Assembly: GCA_051891435.1 (NCBI GenBank) | Contig: JBJFFE010000070.1 | Span: forward strand, 1 to 29,444 | DNA length: 29,444 nucleotides | Source of the DNA: UMGS1933 sp051891435 | GTDB lineage: Bacteria > Bacillota > Clostridia > TANB77 > CAG-508 | Direction: 5' to 3' | In this document: positions 1-7,437 of the stretch, one piece after another | How the letters are laid out: each line of letters opens with the position of its first letter | Numbering within the stretch: the first letter of the stretch is position 1 | Notes under the pieces: generated by a model | Seen by the model: only the letters and a program-made list of their open reading frames with translations | Told to the model about the DNA's origin: nothing | Database searches by the model: none | Translations under genes and position numbers: made by a program

Positions 1-53
1 CACATCGGTCTCCAAAACCGCCTGTGAGGGTTCGAGTCCTTCTACCCCTGCCA
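1..53 (+). tRNA. tRNA-Trp (CCA anticodon), 5' part cut by the window edge
   Basis: The anticodon loop CTCCAAA gives anticodon CCA. The T-arm reads GAGGG-TTCGAGT-CCTTC. The 3' acceptor strand TACCCCT is followed by discriminator G and an encoded CCA at 51-53. The 5' acceptor strand and D-arm lie outside the window. Confidence 0.9.
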
Positions 54-115
54 CATCGCGATCGATTATTATTATTATTTTATTGGGGGCTACTTTATTT
101 CATGGAGGTTTTTAC

Positions 116-747
116 ATGAATAGTAGTTTTTTTTATTCTACTTTTGTGGTTATTTTTATTTCTGTTGTTTTTATTATTTTTTGTTTTTCTTCTGTAGTTA
201 CCACTTTATCTTACAGTAATAACCAAATTATTATTTCAAATGATATTATATCAATTTCTGATGACATTTATCTAAATTTTTCTAATTCAAAATTTTTATG
301 GCCTACTCCACGGATATAAAGCTATTACTTCTTATTTTGGCTATAGAAATGCTCCTACATCTGGTGCTTCCACATATCATTCTGGAATTGATATTGGTGC
401 ACCTAATCGGAGCAAAGATTTTAGCTATTTCATCAGGCACTGTTACATATGTTGGTTTTAGTGGAGCTGGTGGATACACTGTAACAGTTAAATCTGAAAA
501 TTTTACTATTTCTTACTGCCATGTTTCCCCTTCATTTCTAGTTTGTGTTGGTGAATATGTTCTCAAAGGGACAATTATTGCAAATGTTGGTCCAAAAAAT
601 GTTTATAATGTTCCAAATAATCCTTATAAAGATTCAAATGGTAATCCCACAAATGGTGCAACCACAGGTTCACATCTTCATTTAACAATAAAAAAAGACG
701 GCAAAGCCGTCAATCCTTTAGATTACATATCGTCGTCTTCATCGTGA
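116..747 (+). CDS. M23-family (LytM-type) metallopeptidase, membrane-anchored, read through two +1 frameshifts at CGG
   Basis: Predicted cell-wall endopeptidase of the M23 family, 209 aa once two single bases are skipped. ATG at 116 has GGAGG at 104-108; a TTG at 83 is upstream but has no good ribosome site. Residues 5-35 form a hydrophobic signal anchor. The catalytic domain follows: WPTPGY, then SYFGYRNAP, then the zinc motif HSGID (HxxxD) around residue 90, and the second zinc motif HLH near residue 190. The zero frame ends at TAA 317-319, right after CGG 311-313. Skipping C311 gives GGA (Gly66) and the conserved FGYR...HSGIDIGAPN stretch. A second CGG at 408-410 needs the same shift, skipping C408, to give Gly98 and GAKILAISSGTVTYVG. 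Without the second shift the frame stops about 50 bases later. The 3' end overlaps the convergent Zn-ribbon gene by 25 bases. Either recoded or, less likely, a pseudogene. Confidence 0.85.
308..314 (+). other. +1 frameshift site 1: CCA CGG A, read Pro-Gly
   Basis: Zero-frame CGG at 311-313 is followed one codon later by a stop at 317-319. Skipping C311 gives CCA-GGA and restores the M23 frame. The restored WPTPGY fits the family pattern at the start of the peptidase fold. Confidence 0.85.
405..411 (+). other. +1 frameshift site 2: AAT CGG A, read Asn-Gly
   Basis: After the first shift, CGG 408-410 is in frame. Skipping C408 gives AAT-GGA and continues into GAKILAISSGTV, which follows GIDIGAPN in M23 peptidases. 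The Gly after the Asn is normal for the family. Confidence 0.85.
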
Positions 748-1184
748 TGACAATGGTGTCCACAAGAATTGCAGTCTCCTTCATCACATTCATGTCCCCA
801 ATCTAATTCTATTACTTCATTACAATTAGGGCATGTAATCTCATCTTCTAATTCATCCATTTCTATAGTAAATTCTTCATTGCAATATGGGCAATCAATA
901 GTAAAAGTAAATTCACCATCTTCATCATCTTCTCCATATATATCTACAGAAATATTTTTTACTTCTTTTTCTATTGTTGATAAAGTTTCCTCCATACTTG
1001 CTTGTCTTTGTGTAAGTTCTGCAATCCTAGAATTTGCCAAATTTTCTAAATTTGTTATTTCATCGAAGAACAAATTATACAAATTAAACATTTGAACTTT
1101 TACCATTTCTAAGTCTTCTTTGTTCTTCATGTTTTTTTCTAAATATTGTAAAATTTCTTTAAAATCTGAATTTAAATTAGACAT
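723..1184 (-). CDS. CD1247-type zinc-ribbon protein
   Basis: A 153-aa cytoplasmic protein of unknown role. The N-terminal ~90 residues are helical, with a heptad-like stretch around 45-85. A zinc ribbon follows, with paired CPYC (about 98-101) and CPNC (about 118-121), and a Cys/His-rich acidic tail (CDEGDC, CGHHCHH). This resembles the Clostridia family named after C. difficile CD1247, which I recall sitting beside efp as it does here. AAAGG upstream of the ATG is a normal ribosome site. It is 19 bases downstream of efp, so probably co-transcribed. The tail may bind metal; that is inference. Confidence 0.75.
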   Translation of the reverse strand: MSNLNSDFKEILQYLEKNMKNKEDLEMVKVQMFNLYNLFFDEITNLENLANSRIAELTQRQASMEETLSTIEKEVKNISVDIYGEDDEDGEFTFTIDCPYCNEEFTIEMDELEDEITCPNCNEVIELDWGHECDEGDCNSCGHHCHHDEDDDM

Positions 1185-1203
1185 AACTTTTTCCTTTCTA
1201 GTT

Positions 1204-1773
1204 CTAAATTCTTTCCATATACTCGCCAGTTCTAGTGTCTATTCTTATTACATCTCCTGTGTTTACAAATAATGGAACATTAATTTTATAACCAGTTTCT
1301 AACTCTGCTGGTTTTGTTTGACCTGCACCTGCAGTATTTCCTGCGAATCCTGGTTCTGTATATGTAACTTCTAATTCCACAAATATTGGTGGTTCAACTG
1401 CAAATACTTTTCCTTTAAAAGATAAAATTTTAACTATCATGTTATCTTTTAAGTATTTTAATGTGTCACCTAATTCTTCTTTATTAATTGGTAATTGTTC
1501 ATATGTTTCATTATCCATAAAGTAATATAAATCACCATCATTATATAAATATTGCATATCTTTCTTTTCTATTTCTGCCCCTTGTAATTTTTCTGATGGG
1601 TTAAAGGTTTTTTCTAAAACTGATCCATTTATTACATTTTTTAATTTTGTTCTAACGAATGCTGCTCCTTTTCCTGGTTTTACGTGTTGGAATTCAACTA
1701 CTTTATATACAGATCCATCCATTTCAAATGTTGTTCCGTTTCTAACATCTCCTGCCATATAAACTTCTGCCAT
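1204..1773 (-). CDS. efp: Translation elongation factor P
   Basis: EF-P binds between the P and E sites of the ribosome and relieves stalling at consecutive prolines. The protein is 189 aa, the usual length. Its N-terminal KOW-like domain has the loop KPGKGAAFVR, whose tip lysine (near residue 34) is where EF-P is modified in many bacteria. Two OB domains follow, ending in INVPLFVNTGDVIRIDTRTGEY, the family signature. The start ATG has GGAG 8 bases upstream. It lies between pepP and the CD1247-like gene, the usual Clostridia order. Confidence 0.97.
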   Translation of the reverse strand: MAEVYMAGDVRNGTTFEMDGSVYKVVEFQHVKPGKGAAFVRTKLKNVINGSVLEKTFNPSEKLQGAEIEKKDMQYLYNDGDLYYFMDNETYEQLPINKEELGDTLKYLKDNMIVKILSFKGKVFAVEPPIFVELEVTYTEPGFAGNTAGAGQTKPAELETGYKINVPLFVNTGDVIRIDTRTGEYMERI

Positions 1774-1812
1774 AAATTTCTCCTTCTTTCTTTTATATTT
1801 TTAACTTCATAT

Positions 1813-1841
1813 ATTTTACTATAATTAATGGGATTTTGCAA
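1813..1841 (-). promoter_or_regulatory. Possible sigma-A promoter for efp
   Basis: On the minus strand TTGCAA (1836-1841), a 17-base spacer and TAAAAT (1813-1818) lie about 40 bases ahead of the efp start. The -35 match is only fair. Confidence 0.35.
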
Positions 1842-1949
1842 GCCCCTTTTTATATTATACCTAATTTGTAGAATTACTATGCAATTGAATAAATAATAAT
1901 TTTATGATTCGTAATGGTATGTCAAGACCTACCAGCTATTTTTTTCGGG

Positions 1950-1969
1950 CTGGTCAAGACCAGCCCCTA
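1950..1969. repeat. Perfect hairpin between pepP and efp
   Basis: GGGCTGGT-CAAG-ACCAGCCC forms an 8-bp stem with a 4-base loop. On the minus strand it is followed by A residues rather than T, so it is not a standard terminator for pepP. A related TCAAGACC sequence lies just to its left (about 1921-1930), suggesting a small degenerate repeat. Confidence 0.55.
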
Positions 1970-1988
1970 CATTATTTTCTCATTTTTT

Positions 1989-3051
1989 TTAAATTACAGT
2001 ATATGTTTTTGGGCTTTTAGTTAATACTTCACACCCGTTTTTTGTTACTAATATTGTGTCTTCTATTCTTATTCCATATTTTCCTGGCAAATATATTCCC
2101 GGTTCATTTGCTATTACCATATTTTCTTTTAAGAATGTGTCATTTCTTGCTGTGATATATGGTCTTTCATGAGTTTCCAATCCCACACCATGTCCCAGTG
2201 CATGAATTAGTGAATAATTATTTAATTTAAAATCACTTTCTACCATTTGTGACACTGTTTTTATGCTTGCATATTCTCTTATTTGAGATACTACATTTTC
2301 CTCATTTTTTAATACTATATCATAAACTCTTTTTGTCTCTTCTAATATGCATCCTACAAACATCATTCTAGTCATGTCTGATGAATAGCCATTGTATTTA
2401 CAGCCCATATCTATTAATATTGGTTCTGCCATTTGTACTTGTCTATCAGATGGAACCCAGTGTGGATTTGCAGAATTTTCTCCGAGCTGCAACAATCGTT
2501 TCAAATGCTAGTCCATCTGCGCCATGTGATCTAAAAAACATTTCTATTTCAAATGCAATTTCTTTTTCTGTTTTGCCTATCTTTATAAAACTCTTTAAGT
2601 GTTCAAAACATGCATCTGTTATTTCACATGCTTTTTTTATATTTTTTATCTCTTCATCATCTTTTACTTCCCTTAATTTTTCAATTATTTCTTCAGTTTC
2701 TGCGAAATTATTTATTCTATATTTCTGTTTTAGGAATTGATATTCTTTATATGTAACAAAATTCTCCTCAAATCCAACATTTTCACAGAACAAGAAAAAG
2801 TTTTCGTATTCATCTTTTCCTATATCTCTAAAATCTGCAACTATTACTTCATCATTTATTGTGAGTGTTGATTTTACCATTTCCAAATACATGGTGTATG
2901 TTAAAAATATATTTTCTTTTCGTGTTATTAATAACAACCCATCCACTTCTATATTGGTTAAATATTTAATACTAACTGGGTTTGATACTATCATTCCATC
3001 TAAATTTAAGGCTTTTAATTTTTCTCTTAAGTGTCTGATTTTTTCGTTCAT
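1989..3051 (-). CDS. pepP: Xaa-Pro aminopeptidase (M24B), read through a +1 frameshift at CGG
   Basis: Dinuclear-metal peptidase that removes an N-terminal residue preceding proline. With one base skipped it is 353 aa, the size of B. subtilis YqhT. The N-terminal creatinase-like domain spans about 1-120. The catalytic domain has the expected ligands: Asp in LIDMG, Asp in SSDMTR, His in HALGHGVG, Glu in NEPGIY and Glu in RIEDT. ATG at 3051 is chosen because AGGAG lies 8 bases upstream; an ATG at 3069 is less likely. The zero frame ends at 2446, giving a piece with the N-terminal domain only. At CGG 2484-2482, skipping one C gives IVAAGENSANPH, matching the family motif around FETIVASG-NSA-PH. 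All five metal ligands lie after the shift, so the unshifted product would be inactive. Confidence 0.9.
2481..2487 (-). other. +1 frameshift site 3: GCT CGG A, read Ala-Gly
   Basis: Minus-strand CGG occupies 2484-2482. Skipping the C (complement of base 2484) gives GCT-GGA-GAA, i.e. AAGENSANPH. The Gly is the family-conserved one in the strand before the first metal ligand. Confidence 0.9.
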
Positions 3052-3086
3052 TAATAACACTCCTCTCAATTATTTGCAGTAGAGTA

Positions 3087-3228
3087 GCCCAACGCAGGGG
3101 TTTTATATATTTTAAAAGCGAATTTCCTCGTGGGGACCGCCGTGGGCTGTTAAAGGCGTTAGCCTTGTTACAGCGCCGGTGGGAGGCAATGAGCGAATTA
3201 AAATATATAATCCCCGACGAGATTGGGC
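3087..3228. repeat. Long imperfect palindromic element upstream of pepP
   Basis: Left arm GCCCAACGCAGGGG followed by TTTTATATATTTTAA pairs with a right arm ending in AAAATATATAATCCCC, then GACGAGATTGGGC. An inner hairpin CTGTTAAAGGC / GCCTTGTTACAG sits at the centre. It is GC-rich in places, unlike the host genes, and has no convincing gene. It shares CGCAGGGG and CCCCGACGAGA with the elements near 6226-6409 and 21067-21170, so it looks like a dispersed repeat. Confidence 0.7.
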
Positions 3229-3250
3229 GGGCCAAAAACAAGCACAAAAA

Positions 3251-3988
3251 TTATTTATATAATCCCAATGAAAATATTTTCATTAATATTGTAAAAATTA
3301 TTTCGAATGGAACAAATATGCTTATAATTGCTGCACAAACTATAAATGGTCCAAATGGTATGTAGCTATCCATTTTATTTTTTCTTATAATCATAAGTAA
3401 TATGCTAATTATTGCACCTATTAAAAATGACATCATAGATATTGCTATTGTACTTGCAAATCCAAAGTATAATCCTAATGCTCCCATTAATTTAGCATCT
3501 CCGAGCCCCATTGCTTCTTTACCTGCAATAGCACCACCAATTAATGTAATAAGTAAAAATATTCCTCCTCCTGCAATCATTCCAAGAAGCATATCTATTG
3601 AAATACTTAAATTAGTCATTCCATATATAAATACAAATACCAATCCAATTTCAAACATAGTTAAGTTTAACCTATTAGGTATTATTTGTATTTTATAGTC
3701 TACTACAAATGCAGATAAAAGCATTGGTATTAAACATATGTACATGCTAAATTTTATTAAATCTGTACTCCCAAATCTATATAATAATGCTATGTAAGCT
3801 ACTGCTGTAATTAAAATTAAAATATAGTTTGGCTTAATTGTTCTTATATATTCTTGAAAATTTTTCTTTGATAATATTTTTTCTTCTTTTAAAAATATTT
3901 TATTGCAATAATCCACGAACTGTCCTATGAAGCCACCTGCTATTGCAATTAATGTATAATATAATATATTTATATCATTTATGTACAT
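3251..3988 (-). CDS. A24-family prepilin peptidase, no zinc/methylase domain
   Basis: Polytopic aspartic peptidase related to type IV prepilin peptidases. It is 245 aa with about seven or eight membrane segments. The first catalytic aspartate is in VVDYKIQIIPNRLN (about residue 96). The second is in the GxGD motif MGLGDAKLMGALGLYFG (about 162). A conserved IPFGPFI follows near residue 213. The Cys-rich N-terminal methylase region of PilD is absent, as in several Firmicutes forms. GGAG precedes the ATG. It ends one base before the yqeG stop region starts (3990), suggesting one operon. Its substrates are unknown; the pilin-like proteins at 21877 and 24301 are candidates only by guess. Confidence 0.85.
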   Translation of the reverse strand: MYINDINILYYTLIAIAGGFIGQFVDYCNKIFLKEEKILSKKNFQEYIRTIKPNYILILITAVAYIALLYRFGSTDLIKFSMYICLIPMLLSAFVVDYKIQIIPNRLNLTMFEIGLVFVFIYGMTNLSISIDMLLGMIAGGGIFLLITLIGGAIAGKEAMGLGDAKLMGALGLYFGFASTIAISMMSFLIGAIISILLMIIRKNKMDSYIPFGPFIVCAAIISIFVPFEIIFTILMKIFSLGLYK

Positions 3989-3989
3989 T

Positions 3990-4490
3990 TTATTTTTCTC
4001 CTTTGTTTTTTAAATATTTCTTTATTACTATTTTTTCAAAAGGTCTTTTTATTTTTGTAATAGCTATATCTCTTTCATCTATTGGTTTTGTAAGTATTGT
4101 AAACATGCCTACTCTATTCCCACCTAAAACATCTGTAAATACTTGGTCTCCAACTGTTGCTATTTCATTGATCTTTAAATCTAATAATTGTTGTGCTTTT
4201 AAAAAACCTTTTTTATTTGGCTTATGAGCGAAATAAATATATTCTAAATCTAATATTTTTGCTACCTTTTCTACTTTTTTTATCTTGTTTGTGTTTGATA
4301 AAATGCAAATTTTAATATCATTCTGCTTTAGGTTTTCACACCATTGTTTAGTTCCTTCTAAAAGGACTTTATCATAATCTATTAATGTGTTATCAACATC
4401 TAATATTAAACCTTTTATATGATTTTTGTTTAGTATTTCTACTGTAATTTCTTTTATATTGTTTACATATAAGTCTGGGTATAAATTCAT
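3990..4490 (-). CDS. yqeG: YqeG-family HAD phosphatase
   Basis: HAD-superfamily (IIIA) phosphatase, 166 aa, with all four motifs. Motif I is LDVDNTLI, motif II ILSNT, motif III the lysine in AHKPNKKGF, and motif IV VGDQVFTDVLGGNR. The physiological substrate of YqeG proteins is not settled; relatives act on phosphatidylglycerophosphate. The ATG at 4490 has GGAGAAGGA just upstream; an in-frame ATG 24 bases earlier has no better site. It is followed directly by the prepilin peptidase. Confidence 0.88.
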   Translation of the reverse strand: MNLYPDLYVNNIKEITVEILNKNHIKGLILDVDNTLIDYDKVLLEGTKQWCENLKQNDIKICILSNTNKIKKVEKVAKILDLEYIYFAHKPNKKGFLKAQQLLDLKINEIATVGDQVFTDVLGGNRVGMFTILTKPIDERDIAITKIKRPFEKIVIKKYLKNKGEK

Positions 4491-4585
4491 GCTATCCTTC
4501 TCCTCAACACACATATATTATCAAGATATAAAAAAATTGTCAATTAAATTGACAATTTTATTGATTATTTTTTTCTATTAAAATA

Positions 4586-4825
4586 TTATGAATTTTCTTT
4601 TATGTATTCAACAACATCCCCTACTGTTACTATTTTTTCAGCATCAGCATCTGGAATTTCCATATCGAATTCTTCTTCTAAAGCCATTATTAATTCAACA
4701 ATATCTAAAGAATCTGCTCCTAAGTCATCTATAAAAGATGATTCATTTGAAACTGCATCTTCAGAAACACCTAGTTGTTCTATAATAATTTCTTTAACTT
4801 TATCGAATATTTCATCTGTATTCAT
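4586..4825 (-). CDS. acpP: Acyl carrier protein
   Basis: Carrier of growing fatty-acid chains, 79 aa. The phosphopantetheine-attachment serine is in GADSLDIVELIMALEEEF (about residue 40). The protein is strongly acidic and the length is normal. The start has a strong AAGGAGG. It stands alone between yqeG and the tRNA pair, without other fab genes. Confidence 0.96.
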   Translation of the reverse strand: MNTDEIFDKVKEIIIEQLGVSEDAVSNESSFIDDLGADSLDIVELIMALEEEFDMEIPDADAEKIVTVGDVVEYIKENS

Positions 4826-4869
4826 AGGTTTTTACACCTCCTTAATATTTCTTAACACTAACTTATTAT

Positions 4870-4898
4870 AAGATATTATATGCAATTAAAAATGTCAA
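4870..4898 (-). promoter_or_regulatory. Possible promoter for acpP
   Basis: A consensus -35 TTGACA lies at 4893-4898 on the minus strand. With a 17-base spacer the -10 would be TATCTT; a better TATAAT lies closer, so the exact -10 is unclear. Confidence 0.4.
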
Positions 4899-4924
4899 TA
4901 GTTTTTTTATTTTATTTTTAAAAA

Positions 4925-5002
4925 ATTTTTTTGCTTTCATTTCGTTTCGGCACGTCCTTTTCGAATCCTCTTATTAAAACTAAAAATTAAAAGCAAAAAA
5001 AT
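4925..5002. repeat. 13-bp perfect inverted repeat in the acpP-tRNA spacer
   Basis: ATTTTTTTGCTTT at 4925-4937 pairs exactly with AAAGCAAAAAAAT at 4990-5002. No gene is seen between acpP and tRNA-Gln; this spacer of about 330 bases is filled by three consecutive hairpin-forming segments, of which this is the first. Confidence 0.55.
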
Positions 5003-5003
5003 A

Positions 5004-5087
5004 TTCGAAAAAAGTTGTTAGTGAACAAATCAGCGTAAAAATCGCGTTTACAAGATTTTAGCTGATGTGAACGATACTTTTTTCGAA
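5004..5087. repeat. Stem-loop segment with 12-bp closing stem, possible structured RNA
   Basis: TTCGAAAAAAGT at 5004-5015 pairs exactly with ACTTTTTTCGAA at 5076-5087. Inside, ATCAGC (5029-5034) pairs with GCTGAT (5061-5066). The nested stems suggest a folded RNA or a palindromic repeat. I do not recognise a known RNA family. Confidence 0.45.
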
Positions 5088-5102
5088 AAAGGAGCAACAG
5101 GG

Positions 5103-5145
5103 ATTTGACTTTAGTTGTTTTACAAAGTAAAACAACTAGTCAAAT
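5103..5145. repeat. Long hairpin 3' of tRNA-Gln
   Basis: The arms at 5103-5123 and 5127-5145 pair over 19 bp with a 2-base bulge and a 3-base loop. It lies 15 bases past the tRNA-Gln 3' end and could end tRNA transcription on the minus strand, but no T-run follows at once. Confidence 0.5.
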
Positions 5146-5160
5146 TAACTAGTTGCGACG

Positions 5161-5236
5161 TGGCTGGGGTGGGAGGATTCGAACCGCCGAAATGCCAGAG
5201 TCAAAGTCTGGTGCCTTACCACTTGGCTACACCCCA
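5161..5236 (-). tRNA. tRNA-Gln (TTG)
   Basis: The minus strand folds as a full cloverleaf. The acceptor strand starts TGGGGTG, the anticodon arm is CCAGA-CTTTGAC-TCTGG (anticodon TTG), the T-arm is GCGGTTCGAATCC, and CCA is encoded at the 3' end. Confidence 0.95.
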
Positions 5237-5271
5237 ATATTAAATTTTTTATCTTTTTAAGTACTGGTTCG

Positions 5272-5349
5272 TGGGGTGGAAGATGGGACTCGAACCCACG
5301 GCCTCTGGTGCCACAAACCAGCGCTCTAACCAGCTGAGCTACATCCACC
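5272..5349 (-). tRNA. tRNA-His (GTG)
   Basis: The anticodon arm CTGGT-TTGTGGC-ACCAG gives anticodon GTG. The extra 5' G opposite discriminator C, the histidine identity pair, is present, and CCA is encoded. The acceptor stem seems to hold one T-T mismatch next to its base. It lies 35 bases ahead of tRNA-Gln and is probably co-transcribed. Confidence 0.93.
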
Positions 5350-5418
5350 GTCTAATACAAACGCATTTACTATTTTAAATAATTTTTTGGGTTTTGTCAA
5401 GACAAATTCACAATTTTG

Positions 5419-6120
5419 TTAAAGATTTTTTTCCCTTATTAGTATTATTGGTGTTTGTTCCCTGCCTTGTCCAGCTGGATTATCTTTTATTATTCCAAGT
5501 AATTCTTCTTCTCTTCCTACAAGATTATCTGATGTTCCTAGTAGTTCTTGTCCTAAGTCGTTTGCATCTACTATCATACATGTAATACCTAATTTTTCTT
5601 TTATTTCGTTGCATACTTTAGAAGGATTTTCTGGGTTTTCTATCCCTATATCTCTATATTCAGACCAGATATGGTCGTAAAAACCATCTAGTCCGCTTAC
5701 CTCTTGTCCTACTATTTTGTAAAATACACCTTTTTTACCAAATAATTTTGTAACAGCACTTGCAAAGCTTGCCCATAATACTTTTAATATACCTACTTTG
5801 TTTATTGCATATTGCATTTTTATTGTTTCTCCAACTCCAACACCTGTATCAGGGTGTGACGCAAATTTTGAAAGTAATTTTGCCCAAAATCCTATTTTTA
5901 TATCTTCCCTTTTTACTACTCTATTTTGGCATAATGCGATAATTTTTTCACTACATGAAACAATATCCCCTTCTTCATATAGTGGCATAACATATTCTTT
6001 AAATATTTCTATATAATCTTCTCCTTGTTTTACAAATCTTGTTTTTATTGCATGTCTTAAATATGTTTTTCCATTTACTTCTATTTCTACGTTTTTTCCC
6101 TCATTTGCATGGAATTCCAT
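5419..6120 (-). CDS. CofE-like (F420-0:gamma-glutamyl ligase family) protein
   Basis: A 233-aa protein resembling the coenzyme F420-0 glutamate ligase fold. Visible family-like stretches are GDIVSCSEKIIALCQNR near residue 50, HPDTGVGVGETIKMQ near 90, a GLDGFYDHIW segment and a late DANDLGQELLG segment. Low-GC Firmicutes generally do not make F420, so the real substrate is open; it may ligate an amino acid to another acceptor. ATG at 6120 is preferred to the upstream TTG at 6135 because GGAG lies 9 bases ahead of it. It sits alone between tRNA-His and a palindromic repeat. Confidence 0.6.
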   Translation of the reverse strand: MEFHANEGKNVEIEVNGKTYLRHAIKTRFVKQGEDYIEIFKEYVMPLYEEGDIVSCSEKIIALCQNRVVKREDIKIGFWAKLLSKFASHPDTGVGVGETIKMQYAINKVGILKVLWASFASAVTKLFGKKGVFYKIVGQEVSGLDGFYDHIWSEYRDIGIENPENPSKVCNEIKEKLGITCMIVDANDLGQELLGTSDNLVGREEELLGIIKDNPAGQGREQTPIILIREKNL

Positions 6121-6225
6121 TAATGTTATCTCCAAAATTTTTATATTTTTCTTTTACAACTATATACTATTTTTTTACAATTGTCTAGCTTATATACAAA
6201 AAAATCATTTTCATTATGCACAAAA

Positions 6226-6409
6226 ATCCCCGCCTTAGCCGTTTTAATAGGAATTTTAAGGACCTGCTCCTTGCAGGTGGGTGCCCTCCTAAATACTTAT
6301 GGGCTTCTTATTATAAAAGTATAAGCTTGCACGCCATATTTAGAGCCCGAGCTCCCTTTCCTTATATGTTGGTTCTAAAATACCTATCTTTTCGTACCAC
6401 GCAGGGACA
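6226..6409. repeat. Long imperfect palindromic element
   Basis: The outer arms, roughly TCCCCGCC...AATAGGAATTTTAAGGACC and GGTTCTAAAATACCTATC...CCACGCAGGGA, pair imperfectly over about 38 bases. An inner CCTGC-TCCTT-GCAGG hairpin lies at the left. It carries the CGCAGGG motif seen at 3093 and 21157. No gene is supported in this spacer. Confidence 0.6.
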
Positions 6410-6422
6410 TTATTATTATATG

Positions 6423-7109
6423 TTAATTTTCTTTTTTTGTTGCATGTTTTTTCTTTAAAAATATTAATAACATTGTTATACCTGTAACTAATACTGCAAT
6501 AATTATTACCGTAATTATTATTGCTAATACATTTATTCCTTGTGCTACAAATTCTACTTTATTTATTTCTCCTGCTGTTAATTCCCATTTTAATTCTTTA
6601 CTATTTTTAGATACTTCTGTAGCATTGTTTGTTTTTGCTTTTGCTGGTAATTTTACTTTATATGTCATTTTTACATTTCCTGATAAATCTCCCATGCTTG
6701 TTAAATCTATTTCTGCATTTTGTGAATATTTTGTAACAAACAACCCTTCTTCAATTTTAATGCCGTTATTTTCTTTGTCTTTTACATACTCTTCACCAAA
6801 AGCTTCTTGTAAAGAAAAATCTTTAGTTAAATCTTCTATATGTTTCTTAGCTTTAAAACCTGATATTTCATCATTTTCATACGCTTCTACAGTATATGAA
6901 TTTTCTTCTGCTTGTTCCTTCATGGATTCTACCATATCTTCGGCTGAAACTTGTAAATTGTTTAATGTTTCTTTCGAAAAACCATATATATATGAAATCT
7001 CTCCTGAACCATTTTTGTTTACTTCTACCTCATAATCTACATTGACACATCCTGTTAACGCTACTAATATTACTATTAGCATGATTATTAATCCAATTCT
7101 TTTTTTCAT
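6423..7109 (-). CDS. LppM-like lipoprotein with C-terminal membrane anchor
   Basis: A 228-aa exported protein. It starts MKKRIGLIIMLIVILVALTGC: a lipoprotein signal with lipobox LTGC. The ectodomain begins VNVDYEVEVNKNGSGEISYIYGF, typical of LppM/YebE-like beta-rich domains. A single transmembrane helix near residues 195-220 is followed by a lysine-rich tail, so the protein is probably held at both ends. ATG at 7109 is chosen as the signal-peptide start; GGGGG lies upstream. No specific function can be given. A strong two-way hairpin separates it from the next gene. Confidence 0.75.
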   Translation of the reverse strand: MKKRIGLIIMLIVILVALTGCVNVDYEVEVNKNGSGEISYIYGFSKETLNNLQVSAEDMVESMKEQAEENSYTVEAYENDEISGFKAKKHIEDLTKDFSLQEAFGEEYVKDKENNGIKIEEGLFVTKYSQNAEIDLTSMGDLSGNVKMTYKVKLPAKAKTNNATEVSKNSKELKWELTAGEINKVEFVAQGINVLAIIITVIIIAVLVTGITMLLIFLKKKHATKKEN

Positions 7110-7191
7110 TTGAATTACCCCCATTCATTTATATGTTTAATATATCATGAAAAACAATTTATGGCAATAGAAAATTAATAGAATTTTGCAA

Positions 7192-7235
7192 AAAAACAAG
7201 TGCTTAGACCACAGCTGGTCTAAGCACTTGTTTTT
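7192..7235. terminator. Bidirectional rho-independent terminator
   Basis: Arms 7192-7210 and 7217-7235 form a perfect 19-bp stem with a 6-base loop. Runs of A on the left and T on the right serve both directions. It follows directly after the small gene at 7239. Confidence 0.9.
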
Positions 7236-7238
7236 CCC

Positions 7239-7394
7239 TTAATGTAACTCCTTGAGCCGATCAGGGTTCTGACGATCAGGAACTCGTCCTTTCTCTTCCG
7301 GTTTCTTCCCATCCTTTTCGGGTATGGTGTTCTCCCAGTATCTGCTGTTCTTCAGCCCTTTGTGTTCCTGATTGTCTTTTTTAGTCTTGTCCAT
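7239..7394 (-). CDS. Small charged protein in a GC-richer cassette
   Basis: A 51-aa ORF, MDKTKKDNQEHKGLKNSRYW at its start and QNPDRLKELH at its end. It is rich in Lys, Glu and Asp, with no membrane segment and no family I recognise. AGGAGG sits 6 bases before the ATG. It has its own promoter (7438-7466) and terminator (7192-7235). Codon use is clearly GC-richer than in its neighbours (AAG, GAG, CTG, ACC, CCG). It contains an in-frame CGG (arginine in PDRL), unlike native genes here, so it is probably imported. Confidence 0.65.
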   Translation of the reverse strand: MDKTKKDNQEHKGLKNSRYWENTIPEKDGKKPEEKGRVPDRQNPDRLKELH

Positions 7395-7437
7395 GTTGTT
7401 TCCTCCTAAATTTTCCCTTTCGGGTTTTTAGAATTTT

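Noticed and set aside
691..711. GACGGC-AAA-GCCGTC as terminator of the M23 gene
   Set aside because: It lies inside the coding end (KKDGKAVNPLDY), has no T-run, and the conserved residues are explained by the protein.
2972..3247. 91-codon minus-strand frame across the 3087-3228 repeat
   Set aside because: It overlaps the start of pepP out of frame and is made of the palindromic repeat; no ribosome site or family.
5145..5348. Open frame covering both tRNAs on the minus strand
   Set aside because: It runs through tRNA-Gln and tRNA-His and reads the tRNA sequence as protein; not a gene.
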